Assembly: GCF_022354825.1 (NCBI RefSeq) | Contig: NZ_CP031168.1 | Location: 124,001-188,000, forward strand | Length of the DNA stretch: 64,000 bases | Origin: Paenibacillus sp. H1-7 | GTDB lineage: Bacteria; Bacillota; Bacilli; Paenibacillales; NBRC-103111 | Direction: 5' to 3' | In this document: in pieces, positions 35,235 to 44,008 of the stretch | How the letters are laid out: each line of letters starts with the position of its first letter | Position numbering within the stretch: position 1 is the first letter of the stretch | The notes under the pieces: model-generated | What the model saw: the letters and a program-made list of their open reading frames with translations, nothing else | Told to the model about the DNA's origin: nothing | Database searches by the model: none | Program-made: the position numbers and the translations under genes

Positions 35235-36587
35235 TCACAATTGAACTTCGATGCCTAAAGCTTGGAGCCGCTCCCAGTAGTCCGGACATGTCTTGGAGAC
35301 GCAGCCCGGATCGGCAATACGGATGCCGTCCGCTTTGACGGCAAGCAAGGACAGCGCCATCGCCATCCGATGGTCATCGTGCGTATCCAGCAGCGCCGGC
35401 GTCGGCTCTCCCGGGTAGACGGTCAAGCCGTCGGGATGCTCGTCGACTCGGATGCCTGCCTTCGTCAGCTCCGTGCAGATGGCGGCGATCCGGTCGCATT
35501 CGTGATGCCGGATATGGGCCGCATCGGTGAGCGTGATCGGACCGTCGGCGAAAGCCGCGAGAGCCGCTACGGTGAGGGTCTGGTCGGACCACCGCTTCAT
35601 GCTGACAGTGAATCCGCCTTTCAGCTGCCGGGTGCCGCGCACCTCTACGAAATCGTTCCCTCGTGTGACTGAGCAGCCCATCTTCTCCAGAACGTCCAGC
35701 AGCTCAATATCGGGCTGCCGTGTGCCGGCCGTTATGCCGTCAATCCGAATGCGTCCGTTCGTCAAGGCGGCGAGGGACCAGAAGTAGCCGCAGGTAGAAA
35801 CGTCCGGCTCCAGGGCGATCGATTGCGCTGTGTATTTGCCGGCCGGTACGGCGATCGTCTGCCCGTCTTCGCCGCTCTTCGGATCGACGCCGAAGGCCCG
35901 CATCATGTCGAGCGTCAGCTCCACGTAATCGCGCTGCACGACAGGTCCGTTGATCCGCACCGTCAGCGGGCTCTGCGCATAAGGAGCGGCCAGGATCATG
36001 CCGCTGATGAACTGGCTGGAGGTGGAGCCGGACATGACGGCTTCCCCTCCCCAGATGCCGCGAGCGTGCAGCGTCAAGGGCAGGCGCCCGCTCGCCTCGT
36101 CGAAGCGGATGTCCGCGCCCAGGCTGGACAAGGTGTCGAGCAGCGGCGCAAGCGGCCGCTCGCTGAGCCGGGCGCTGCCCGTGAGCCGCCAGATGCCGCT
36201 GCCTGCGGCCAGCGCCCCGGGCAGGAAGCGGGCGATCGTTCCGGCAGCGCCGAAGTACAGCTCGCCTTGCTGGACCGGCCAGCTTCCACCGCCCCCGGCG
36301 ATAACGGCCGTATCGTCCTCCAGCTCCACTTCGATGCCGAGCCGGCGCAAAGCCTCGATGCACCAGTACGAATCGTCGCTTTTCAAAATGCCCTTCACGC
36401 GTGAGGTTCCTTCCGCCATGGCGGCGATGATGAGGGCTCGGTTCGTCAAGCTTTTGCTTCCCGGTATCGTGATGGTCCCTTCGATAGGCGAGCCCGCCGG
36501 CATGACGCGAACCTCGGCTTTCTCGTTATAACGCGACCAGGGAGAGCGGGCCTCACGGTCCGGCGGCTGTGCAGTCGTATGGTTCAT
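35235..36587 (-). CDS. aroA: 3-phosphoshikimate 1-carboxyvinyltransferase (EPSP synthase)
   Basis: 450 residues from ATG 36587 (AAAGGGTG about 10 bases upstream); 122 further codons are open upstream but run antisense into the LysR gene. It catalyses shikimate-3-phosphate + PEP to EPSP in aromatic amino acid synthesis. Conserved residues are present: GSKSLTNRA, AGT loop, SSQFISG, WSDQ (catalytic Asp), DDHRMAMAL and the late SKT-PDYW Lys. Differences from the E. coli type, aligned from memory: FGAAGTIARF where E. coli has LGNAGTAMRP, and RHHECDR where it has RVKETDR (Lys to His). It stands alone, away from other aro genes, divergent from a LysR regulator. Confidence 0.9.
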   Translation of the reverse strand: MNHTTAQPPDREARSPWSRYNEKAEVRVMPAGSPIEGTITIPGSKSLTNRALIIAAMAEGTSRVKGILKSDDSYWCIEALRRLGIEVELEDDTAVIAGGGGSWPVQQGELYFGAAGTIARFLPGALAAGSGIWRLTGSARLSERPLAPLLDTLSSLGADIRFDEASGRLPLTLHARGIWGGEAVMSGSTSSQFISGMILAAPYAQSPLTVRINGPVVQRDYVELTLDMMRAFGVDPKSGEDGQTIAVPAGKYTAQSIALEPDVSTCGYFWSLAALTNGRIRIDGITAGTRQPDIELLDVLEKMGCSVTRGNDFVEVRGTRQLKGGFTVSMKRWSDQTLTVAALAAFADGPITLTDAAHIRHHECDRIAAICTELTKAGIRVDEHPDGLTVYPGEPTPALLDTHDDHRMAMALSLLAVKADGIRIADPGCVSKTCPDYWERLQALGIEVQL

Positions 36588-36701
36588 GATTCGGATACAC
36601 CCTTTCGTTCGTTGATGGAATCGTGTAACCCGATTATAATGAACAGGATGAAATAGATGAAATTCGGATTTTTCCATTATGTCATAGAGGGTGTTTATGT
36701 C

Positions 36702-37610
36702 ATGTTTAATCTCGAATGGTATCGTATCTTTCTGCATACGGCAAGGGCGGGTAACCTGACCAAAGCGGCGCAAGAGCTGTACATTACCCAGCCTTCCGTC
36801 AGCTATGCGATCAAGCAAATGGAGGAGGCGCTTGGCGTCGCGCTGTTTCACCGGCTGCCCAAGGGGGTGAAGCTGACCGCTGAAGGGAAGGCGCTGCTCG
36901 ATTTTGTGGAGCCTTCGTTTGCGCTGCTGGATGCAGGAGAGTCGAAGCTCCACAACCTGAAGCGGCTAGCCGGAGGCGAGCTCCGGGTCGGGGCCAGCGA
37001 TTCGCTGCTGAAGCATTTGCTGCTTCCTCATCTGGACTCGTTCCATGCCCAATACCCGGACATCCGCATCCGCCTCTCCCACGGGAAAACACCCGATATT
37101 GTGCAGCGCTTGAAGGAAGGCCAGATCGACTTCGGCATCGTCCATATGCCTGTGGCCGACTCGCAGATTGAAGCGGAGGCGCTAACGGTCATTCAGGATA
37201 CTTTCGTTGCGGGACAGACGTACAGTAAGCTGGCTGGGCGGCCTCTGCCTGCCGACGAGCTGGGGGCGCAGCCCCTGCTGCTGCTGTCGCAAGGAAGCAG
37301 CACGCGCCGGCACGTCGAGCAGTGGTTCTCCGCCAGGGGAGTGAAGATCGAGGCGGATATCGAGCTCGGCAGCATCGACCTGCTCGTCGAATTCGCGCGC
37401 CGGGGCTTCGGCATTGCCTACGTCACCCGCTCGTTCGTAGAGGGCGAGCTAAGCTCAGGCACGCTGATCGAGCTGGAGACCGGCGACGCGCTTCCATCGC
37501 GGACGATCGGCATAGCCGTCCATCGCGAGATGCCTCTGTCGCTCGCGGCATCCCGGTTTCTCGACATGCTGAGGTCGGCGTTCCCTGGCTCTGTGAAAAG
37601 CGGAGAATAG
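36702..37610 (+). CDS. LysR family regulator divergent from aroA
   Basis: 302 residues from ATG 36702, with GAGGGTG 8 bases upstream; the ATG at 36657 lacks a site. The N-terminal winged helix is FNLEWYRIFLHTARAGNLTKAAQELYITQPSVSYAIKQMEEALGVALFHR, and the effector domain spans about 90-290. Head-to-head placement with aroA across ~114 bases suggests it controls aroA and itself. The stop codon lies in the loop of its terminator. Confidence 0.86.
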   Translation: MFNLEWYRIFLHTARAGNLTKAAQELYITQPSVSYAIKQMEEALGVALFHRLPKGVKLTAEGKALLDFVEPSFALLDAGESKLHNLKRLAGGELRVGASDSLLKHLLLPHLDSFHAQYPDIRIRLSHGKTPDIVQRLKEGQIDFGIVHMPVADSQIEAEALTVIQDTFVAGQTYSKLAGRPLPADELGAQPLLLLSQGSSTRRHVEQWFSARGVKIEADIELGSIDLLVEFARRGFGIAYVTRSFVEGELSSGTLIELETGDALPSRTIGIAVHREMPLSLAASRFLDMLRSAFPGSVKSGE

Positions 37611-37624
37611 CTTCTCCGCCTTTC
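37596..37624 (+). terminator. Terminator overlapping the LysR stop codon
   Basis: GCGGAGAA-TAGC-TTCTCCGC then CTTT; the TAG in the loop is the stop codon. The short T-run makes it only moderate. Confidence 0.6.
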
Positions 37625-38018
37625 AACTCTGCCGATGCATCATGGGGTGCTTCCAGCCGCCGAAGCTGCGCAGAAGGAGCTCTGAGGCCCTGACAGCCGG
37701 TTCACGGCAGCTGTCCTCCGCCATGTGCAAATAACCTCCCGGACTATACGCACGAAATACGAGCGCATGTCCCGGAGGTTAGATAAGTACATTAAAGATG
37801 AAATGTGACATATAATGTTAGGTAACAACCATGCAAAACCAATCGAGCTCTAGATTCCAGCCCACGAATCATCCAATGTGCACCAGTCCCGGACGTGCGA
37901 TTCAGCATTTTGCGAAACGTTCAGTCGAACCCTGCGCATGCTCCCGTTCTGTGCTGCGGATCGATAGCGGCCAAGCGAAGATACCTAACATAGCTTCTGT
38001 CTCCAACAAGGAAGCCGA
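37611..38018. other. Intergenic region, convergent genes
   Basis: About 400 bases. An imperfect inverted repeat (AACCTCCCGGAC near 37732 and GTCCCGGAGGTT near 37780) surrounds a 24-base loop. A 70-codon frame at 37831 has no ribosome site and is not called. Nothing else recognised. Confidence 0.55.
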
Positions 38019-38726
38019 TTATTCGCCCGATCTGGCCATATAACCGACGCCCGGATAAGTGACAATGAGATCCAGCGTATCGTCGATTTGCTTCAGCTTT
38101 TGGCGAATCCGCGCTATGGCGACCCGCAAATATTCGACATCGTCACGGTATTCGCTGCCCCATACATCGCTTAACAGCTGCTCGTGCGTCATCACTTTGC
38201 CTGCATTCTGGATCAGCAGGACGAACAAGTTGTACTCGGTCTCGGTAAATTTGACCTCCGTTTCGCCGAGCCACGTCCTTCGCTGCGCCAGATTCAGCCT
38301 TACCGCGCCCAGCTCGATCTCACTTGATGTGGACGAAGGAGCCGCCGTCCGGCCCTCGAACCGGCGCAGCACGGCATTGACCCGGGCGAACAGCTCGTCG
38401 AGCGAGAAGGGCTTGGTCAAATAATCGTCCGCGCCGAGATTCAAGCCCTGCACCTTATCGCTCGAGTCGCTGCGGGCGGTTAAGACGATGACCGGCACGT
38501 TCGAGAAGCTGCGCAGCCGCCGAAGCACCTCGAAGCCGTCCATGCCTGGCATCATGATATCCAGCAGCAGCAAATCGGGATCGAAGCTGTCGATCGTCTC
38601 CAGCGCTTCAGGGCCGTTGGAGCAGGCTGCCGTCTCATGGCCCAGCGATTTCAGATTGGCGGAGATGAACCGGATAATTTTGGGCTCATCGTCCACAATG
38701 AGAATTTTATGCTTCTTCATGTTCAT
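38019..38726 (-). CDS. OmpR/PhoB family response regulator
   Basis: 235 residues, ATG 38726 with GGAGG 6 bases upstream. The receiver domain (about 5-120) has the acid pair DDE (12-14), phosphoacceptor Asp56 in LLLLDIMMPGMDG, Thr in VLTARS and Lys in DDYLTKPFS. A winged-helix output domain (about 138-232) follows, with the KdpE-like segment TETEYNLFVLLIQNAGKVMTHEQLL. It follows the sensor kinase gene with a 20-base overlap. Targets are unknown; no transporter gene adjoins. Confidence 0.92.
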   Translation of the reverse strand: MNMKKHKILIVDDEPKIIRFISANLKSLGHETAACSNGPEALETIDSFDPDLLLLDIMMPGMDGFEVLRRLRSFSNVPVIVLTARSDSSDKVQGLNLGADDYLTKPFSLDELFARVNAVLRRFEGRTAAPSSTSSEIELGAVRLNLAQRRTWLGETEVKFTETEYNLFVLLIQNAGKVMTHEQLLSDVWGSEYRDDVEYLRVAIARIRQKLKQIDDTLDLIVTYPGVGYMARSGE

Positions 38727-41388
38727 GACCTTCCTCCCAACGAAACTTCGGTACGGAAATGATGAAGGTGCTTCCCGAACCGGGCTCGCTTTCTACGCGG
38801 ATGCGGCCCCCGTGAGCCTCGATAATCCCTTTGCTTATGGCTAACCCCAGTCCCGTACCGCCGGTCTGGCGGCTGGACGATACGTCGACACGGTAAAACC
38901 GGTCGAATATTTTATCCGCATGCTCCGGTGCGATGCCGATTCCGTTATCCTGAACGCGGATATGGACGAACGAATCGTCGGATTCGGCCGAAATCCGGAT
39001 GACCGGCTTGCCTTGGTTGTAGCGTATCGCATTGGTAAACAAATTGACGAGCACCTGCTCCATGCGCAGCTTATCCGCCTTTAGCAGCGGCAGTTCGCTG
39101 TCGAGCTCAAGCTCGAACTCCGCGTGCTCGGCACCGGCATGCTGGGGCAGGCGGTGGATGGCGCTCTGCACTATCGAAGCGACCCGGACAGGCTGCACGT
39201 TCACCCGCATCGCGCCGGCTTCGATCTTGGAAATATCTAGCCACTCGTCGATAAGGTCCTGAATGCGCCCTATGTCCTCATGGATACCCTCCAGCAGCTC
39301 CTTCTTGAAGGCCTCGTCCCAGACGGCGTCCGGGCGCAGCAGTGTTTCTACGCCGCCTTTAATGCTTGTAATCGGCGTTTTGAACTCGTGCGAAGCGAGC
39401 GAGATCAAATCGTTTTTCAGCGCATCGACCTCGTGCTCCTTCGTAATATCCCGCCACACGTAGCCTCTGCCGAAGCTGTGCCCGTCTCCCGAAACCTGGA
39501 AGGCGGAAACCGAGATGAACCTCTCCTTGCCGTTTTCTCCCGTAACCTTACATTTCGCGTGCAGCCGCTGTTTTCTTGTAAAAGCGGTCCACTCGTCGTC
39601 CGGCTCCGGCAGCTTCGCGGCGATTGCGCTGAACAGCGCCTCCTCCGTCATCGACAAGAGCTGCGGCATCGGAATGCCGAACTGCTCCGTCATTCTCCGG
39701 TTCGCATAGACGACATGGCGATCCGCATCGATCAGCACGATCGCATCGGACATACTCTCCAACACCGCATTCAGCGTCGCATGTTCATGCCGGATGCTGC
39801 TGAGCAGCATATCGTTTTGCAAAATGATGGCGACCGTATTGGCGAATGTAAGCAGAAACTTTCGATCATTGTCGGTCAATGTCGAATCGGAGTCTGCGTT
39901 CCCCCCTACGACGATGCTTCCGAGCGTTTGTCCTCCGGTTTGAATCGGAACTATCGCGCCGGAAATCGAATCAGAGCCTGAATCAGAGCCAGAGCCCAAT
40001 GCAGATCCGTTCGGATGACTCGCTCCGTCAGGCGCCGCCGTCGCTTCCGCGTCCTTGAAGCGTCCGAGGGAAGTGGAGACGGTGAGCGGGTGCAGGCGCA
40101 AGCGGACTTCGCGGTGAATCAGTCCGCGCAAGTGAGCCATGCTGTCCTCGATAAATTCGCCGGCATTGCGGCGCGTCATGATCGGAGTCAGCAGGCCGTT
40201 CACGATTTCCAGCTCCTGATTTTTGCGCGACAGGCTTTGCGTCCGGTCGGCGACGCGGTTCTCCAGCTCGGCGTTCAGCTCGATCAGCGCGCGCTGATTT
40301 TCCCGGATTTGGCCGGCCATCCGGAAAAAGTGATCCGCGAGCATTTGCAGCTCGTACGGGGCTCCGCGGGAGGCCAGCTTCTTGTCCGGCACGCTGAAGA
40401 TGCCGTCGGCAAGCTTTTGCGTATAGCCGACCAAGGCATGGATTGTACCGTTCAGCCGCTTCGCCAGCAGGTTGCCGACGACTACGGTCAGCACGAGCGT
40501 CAGCACAAGCAGAATGATTGTCGTTTGCAGCGTATCCGTAAAAGCGGCATTGGCCGCCTTGTAAGATCTTCCGACCCAGACGGTCCAGCCGAGGTCGCCG
40601 ATTTTTTTGTAGGTGACGAGCTCGTCCTGGCGGTAAACGCCGGAGCGGTACTTGCCCTGGCCTTGGTCATGCGTCTTCGTATCCTGAACGACCGGCTCGC
40701 CGGACAAGTCGGTTAACGAGTCGGAAATGGCCGCCTCCGGATGATAAATCGCCCTTCCTTCCGCATCCAGAACGACCGGATAAGCGTCCGTGCCGTAATC
40801 GTACTTGGTTACGAGTCTGGCGACCTCCTGCAGGTCCAGAACCCCGACGACCAGGCCGTCCCATTGCTTTTGATCGCTGTACACGGGCACGGCGATGGCG
40901 ATGGCCGGCTTGTCCGCTCCTTCAGGACCGCGGAACAAAGGCGTAATCGTCGTAGTCTCGGCCGCCTTGACGTTCTGGAAGTAGCTGCGCCCGCTCAAGT
41001 CCGTGCCGAGCAGAGGCTTCTGGCCGGCTGCAGCTTCAGGAAACTGCGCGCTGACACCGCCGCTGCGGTTCACAACGAACAGTCCGGAGAAGCCGGGCAG
41101 GTTGTTTTTGACCGACTGCAGCTTGAGCGTCATGCTCTCCCTCGTCCGAAACGGCGGACTGGATGCGCTGATCGTCGTTGCCAGCGTTTCTACGGCATTG
41201 CGGTGGTAGTACGTATACGTCTGTACGGCGTCCGCCAGCCGGTAGGTCGTCTGCATCTGCGTTTTGTTATAGTCGTTCGTAATATTTTTAATTTGGAATA
41301 TTTGAATGCTGCCGAGAACGAGGATGGGAATCAAAGCCAATATGGCAAAAGTGATCGTCAAATGCAGCCGCAGCGATGGGTTATTCAC
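38707..41388 (-). CDS. Large sensor histidine kinase (Cache-HAMP-GAF-PAS-HisKA-HATPase)
   Basis: 893 residues if translation starts at GTG 41388, which has GGAGG 5 bases upstream; ATG 41400 contains that site and has none of its own. Order: membrane helix (about 10-30), extracellular double-Cache sensor (about 35-285), membrane helix (about 290-315), HAMP, coiled coil (ALIELNAELENRVADRTQSLSRKNQELE), GAF-like domain, PAS domain (VLESMSDAIVLIDADRHVVYANRRM), HisKA with phospho-His ~667 in SHEFKTP, and HATPase_c with N, G1 and G2 boxes (DNGIGIAP, GTGLGLA). A Gly-Ser-Asp stretch (GSALGSGSDSGSDS) interrupts the GAF-like region. It probably senses a small extracellular molecule. The response regulator gene overlaps its 3' end. 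Confidence 0.9.
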   Translation of the reverse strand: MNNPSLRLHLTITFAILALIPILVLGSIQIFQIKNITNDYNKTQMQTTYRLADAVQTYTYYHRNAVETLATTISASSPPFRTRESMTLKLQSVKNNLPGFSGLFVVNRSGGVSAQFPEAAAGQKPLLGTDLSGRSYFQNVKAAETTTITPLFRGPEGADKPAIAIAVPVYSDQKQWDGLVVGVLDLQEVARLVTKYDYGTDAYPVVLDAEGRAIYHPEAAISDSLTDLSGEPVVQDTKTHDQGQGKYRSGVYRQDELVTYKKIGDLGWTVWVGRSYKAANAAFTDTLQTTIILLVLTLVLTVVVGNLLAKRLNGTIHALVGYTQKLADGIFSVPDKKLASRGAPYELQMLADHFFRMAGQIRENQRALIELNAELENRVADRTQSLSRKNQELEIVNGLLTPIMTRRNAGEFIEDSMAHLRGLIHREVRLRLHPLTVSTSLGRFKDAEATAAPDGASHPNGSALGSGSDSGSDSISGAIVPIQTGGQTLGSIVVGGNADSDSTLTDNDRKFLLTFANTVAIILQNDMLLSSIRHEHATLNAVLESMSDAIVLIDADRHVVYANRRMTEQFGIPMPQLLSMTEEALFSAIAAKLPEPDDEWTAFTRKQRLHAKCKVTGENGKERFISVSAFQVSGDGHSFGRGYVWRDITKEHEVDALKNDLISLASHEFKTPITSIKGGVETLLRPDAVWDEAFKKELLEGIHEDIGRIQDLIDEWLDISKIEAGAMRVNVQPVRVASIVQSAIHRLPQHAGAEHAEFELELDSELPLLKADKLRMEQVLVNLFTNAIRYNQGKPVIRISAESDDSFVHIRVQDNGIGIAPEHADKIFDRFYRVDVSSSRQTGGTGLGLAISKGIIEAHGGRIRVESEPGSGSTFIISVPKFRWEEGHEHEEA

Positions 41389-41505
41389 GGTGTCCTCCAT
41401 CTGTATCGTAAGTCATTACTCGTAGTTGTATTGTAACATAAAAAAGCTTACACCTTGTCACCTTCACGCTGATGATTTGTCCACGAAAAAACGAAATATT
41501 TATCA

Positions 41506-41538
41506 TCAATTGTCAAATTGAGAAAAAAAATATAAAAT
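41506..41538 (+). promoter_or_regulatory. Promoter of glutamate dehydrogenase with overlapping inverted repeat
   Basis: TTGTCA (41510-41515), a 17-base spacer and TAAAAT (41533-41538). The inverted repeat TCAATT-GTCA-AATTGA (41506-41521) covers the -35 box, a position suited to a repressor or activator. Confidence 0.6.
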
Positions 41539-41605
41539 AAATAACAACCTTACGTAAGTTAGGAGAAAAGGTGACAAACTCTACTTGGTCCAGGAGGTAT
41601 TTTTC

Positions 41606-42868
41606 ATGGTTGAATCAACATTGACCCCAGAGAATCTGAACCCGTTCCAGATCGCTCAGACACAAATCGAGAAGGCGGCTGCTTTGCTGCAATTGCCGGA
41701 GGAAGTTGTCGCGATTCTGAAGCATCCGAAACGGGTATTGTCCGTTACTTTCCCTGTCAAAATGGATAACGGTAAAGTAAGAGTGTTCGAAGGCTACCGC
41801 TCCCAGCACAATGACGCGGTGGGACCTACCAAAGGCGGCATCCGCTTCCATCCGGACGTAACGTTGGATGAAGTCAAAGCGCTGTCCATGTGGATGAGCT
41901 TCAAGTGCGGCGTTGTCGGTCTGCCTTACGGCGGCGGCAAAGGCGGAGTTATTTGCGATCCGCGCGAAATGAGCAAAGGGGAACTGGAACGCGTAAGCCG
42001 CGCCTTCATGGAAGCGATTCATGAAATCGTCGGTCCCGAAAAAGATATCCCTGCTCCGGACGTCTACACGACACCTCAAATTATGGGCTGGATGATGGAT
42101 ACGTACAGCCGCTTGAAAGGCTTCAATTCCCCCGGCGTTATTACGGGCAAACCGCTTATTATCGGAGGCTCCAAAGGAAGAAACGAAGCGACGGCCCGCG
42201 GCTGCGTATTCGTCATTCAAGATGCGCTTCATGACATGGGCAAATCGACGGAAGGCGCGACTGTAGCAATTCAAGGCTTCGGCAATGCCGGAAGAATCGC
42301 CGCTCGACTGCTGACCGAGCTCGGATGTAAGGTTGTTGCTGTCAGCGACTCCAAAGGCGCGATCTACGATCCGCAAGGTCTGGATCTGGCCAAAGTAGAA
42401 CGCCTGAAGGACGAATCCTCGATTCAGGAATACGGCGCATCGTACAGCATCGCGGCAGAGAAAATTCTTGAGCTGGATGTTGATATCCTCGTACCGGCTG
42501 CACTGGAGAACGTAATTACGTCCGCCAATGCTGGTAACATCAAAGCGAAAATCGTGGCGGAAGCGGCTAACGGCCCAACGACTCCGGAAGCGGACGCAGT
42601 CCTGTTCAACAAAGGGATTAAAGTCATTCCTGACATTTTGGCCAATGCCGGCGGCGTAACCGTTTCTTACTTCGAATGGGTACAAAACCTGATGAACTAC
42701 TACTGGAGCGAGGACGAAGTTAACGGCAAGCTGAAAATAGCTATGTCCGACGCATACCGTGAAGTGCAGTCTTTGGCAACCCGTTACCAAACCGACCTCC
42801 GTACAGCGGCATACATGATCTCTCTGGAGCGCATCACGAAAGCGATGGAAGCTCGCGGTTGGGTTTAA
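41606..42868 (+). CDS. gudB: Glutamate dehydrogenase (NAD-type, GudB/RocG family)
   Basis: 420 residues from ATG 41606 with CCAGGAGG upstream. It converts glutamate to 2-oxoglutarate and ammonia in the cytosol. Landmarks: GPTKGGIRFHP (substrate binding), MSFKCGVVGLPYGGGKGGVICDP (catalytic Lys region), PAPDVYT (catalytic Asp), and the Rossmann loop VAIQGFGNAGR in the second domain. Length and motifs fit the hexameric catabolic enzymes of Bacilli. I cannot tell GudB from RocG by eye. No arginine catabolic genes are close. Confidence 0.92.
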   Translation: MVESTLTPENLNPFQIAQTQIEKAAALLQLPEEVVAILKHPKRVLSVTFPVKMDNGKVRVFEGYRSQHNDAVGPTKGGIRFHPDVTLDEVKALSMWMSFKCGVVGLPYGGGKGGVICDPREMSKGELERVSRAFMEAIHEIVGPEKDIPAPDVYTTPQIMGWMMDTYSRLKGFNSPGVITGKPLIIGGSKGRNEATARGCVFVIQDALHDMGKSTEGATVAIQGFGNAGRIAARLLTELGCKVVAVSDSKGAIYDPQGLDLAKVERLKDESSIQEYGASYSIAAEKILELDVDILVPAALENVITSANAGNIKAKIVAEAANGPTTPEADAVLFNKGIKVIPDILANAGGVTVSYFEWVQNLMNYYWSEDEVNGKLKIAMSDAYREVQSLATRYQTDLRTAAYMISLERITKAMEARGWV

Positions 42869-42924
42869 TCGAATAACCGGACTTTTTATTTACCTTCATG
42901 CTTTATAACGGTAATGTATCATCG

Positions 42925-42970
42925 AGGCTGTCCCGCAAAGCTTTAATAAGCTGGCGGACAGCCTTTTTTT
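42925..42970 (+). terminator. Terminator of glutamate dehydrogenase
   Basis: GGCTGTCCCGC, 17-base loop, GCGGACAGCC, TTTTTTT. Confidence 0.9.
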
Positions 42971-43052
42971 GTGCACAGATTTAGGAGCGGTTCCCCTGCA
43001 CAAACAATTATACAACGCAAGGGAAGGCGGCTGCGAGGCATGTCGCCGGCAC

Positions 43053-43089
43053 GGGTAGATAGGGTTCGCGCCCGGCGAACCGCTCTACC
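43053..43089 (+). promoter_or_regulatory. Strong hairpin in the leader or promoter region of etfB
   Basis: GGTAGA-TAG-GGTTCGC, loop, GCGAACC-GC-TCTACC: 13 base pairs with a small internal loop. No T-run follows. It may be an operator or RNA structure; function unknown. Confidence 0.4.
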
Positions 43090-43174
43090 TGCCAATTTAT
43101 GCATTTTATCCGGAACCGGCTTATATACTAGAGTATTCAGACCTAACGGATCATAACGTGAAGAGGTGCTGCGA

Positions 43175-44008
43175 ATGCTTCATATTGTCGCCTGTATCAA
43201 GCAGGTACCGGATACTAAGATCATCAAGATGAACCCGAAGACGAACACGATGGATCGGGCCAGCGCCCCGGCGATTTTGAACCCCTATGACGCGCATGCC
43301 GTGGAAGAAGCCGTCCGGCTCAAGCAAAGGTACGGGGGAACGGTGTCCGTGCTGACGATGGGGCCTCCCCCTGCCGTGAAGGCGATCCGCAAATGTATCG
43401 AGATTGGAGCGGACGAGGGGTACCTGATCACCGACCGCGCTTTTGCAGGAGCGGACACGCTGGCTACCAGCTATTCGTTAACGAAGGCGCTGGAGAAAAT
43501 CGGCAAAACGAAGCCGATCGATCTGGTCATTTGCGGGAAAATGACCATTGACGGTGACACGGGCCAGGTAGGGCCGGGGATCGCCCGCAGACTGGACATC
43601 CCGCCGCTGACCTCGGTCAACAAGGTGGTGGAGATCAACAAGCAGGAAGGATTCGCGGTCATTCACCGCAAGCTGGAGGACGGCCATGAGGTGATCCGGT
43701 CGACACTGCCCTGTCTGCTGTCGGTGGAGAAGGAGATTAACGAGGTTCCGTACTCGTCGATGCCGAACGTCATCCGGGCGGCCCGTTATCAGCCGCACAT
43801 TTGGTCCGTCAACGAGCTGGAGGATGTGGATCGCTCCCAGTTGGGTTTGAAAGGGTCCCCGACGATCGTATCGTCGGTATGGGCGCCGCAGAAGCCGCAG
43901 GGAGGCGAAATGCTGCAGGGCTCCGCTAACGAACAGGTGGAGCGGCTGCTTGCTATTTTGCTGGAGAAACGCGAGTTTTTTCAGCCCGGAGGTGGAGCTT
44001 CCGAATGA
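43175..44008 (+). CDS. etfB: Electron transfer flavoprotein beta subunit (FixA/EtfB)
   Basis: 277 residues from ATG 43175 with AGAGGTG upstream. Landmarks: HIVACIKQVPDT at the start, NPYDAHAVEEAVRLK and the nucleotide-binding TIDGDTGQVGPGIA. With EtfA it forms a flavoprotein dimer that carries electrons between NADH, ferredoxin and the quinone oxidoreductase FixC. The gene starts a tight four-gene set in the order fixA-B-C-X, which is the signature of the electron-bifurcating FixABCX complex rather than a simple fatty-acid-oxidation ETF. Confidence 0.92.
   Translation: MLHIVACIKQVPDTKIIKMNPKTNTMDRASAPAILNPYDAHAVEEAVRLKQRYGGTVSVLTMGPPPAVKAIRKCIEIGADEGYLITDRAFAGADTLATSYSLTKALEKIGKTKPIDLVICGKMTIDGDTGQVGPGIARRLDIPPLTSVNKVVEINKQEGFAVIHRKLEDGHEVIRSTLPCLLSVEKEINEVPYSSMPNVIRAARYQPHIWSVNELEDVDRSQLGLKGSPTIVSSVWAPQKPQGGEMLQGSANEQVERLLAILLEKREFFQPGGGASE

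Larger units (their letters stand above)
42869..43174. other. Intergenic region before the fix/etf operon
   Basis: About 300 bases. It contains the gudB terminator (42925-42970), the hairpin at 43053-43089 and the presumed etf promoter around 43100-43140 (a TATACT-like -10 lies near 43125). Confidence 0.55.

Noticed and set aside
36588..36953. 122-codon N-terminal extension of AroA
   Set aside because: It runs antisense into the divergent LysR gene; EPSP synthases start near the ATG at 36587, which also has a ribosome site.
37831..38043. 70-codon frame after a TATAAT-like sequence
   Set aside because: No ribosome site, no recognisable domain, and it runs into the end of the response regulator gene.
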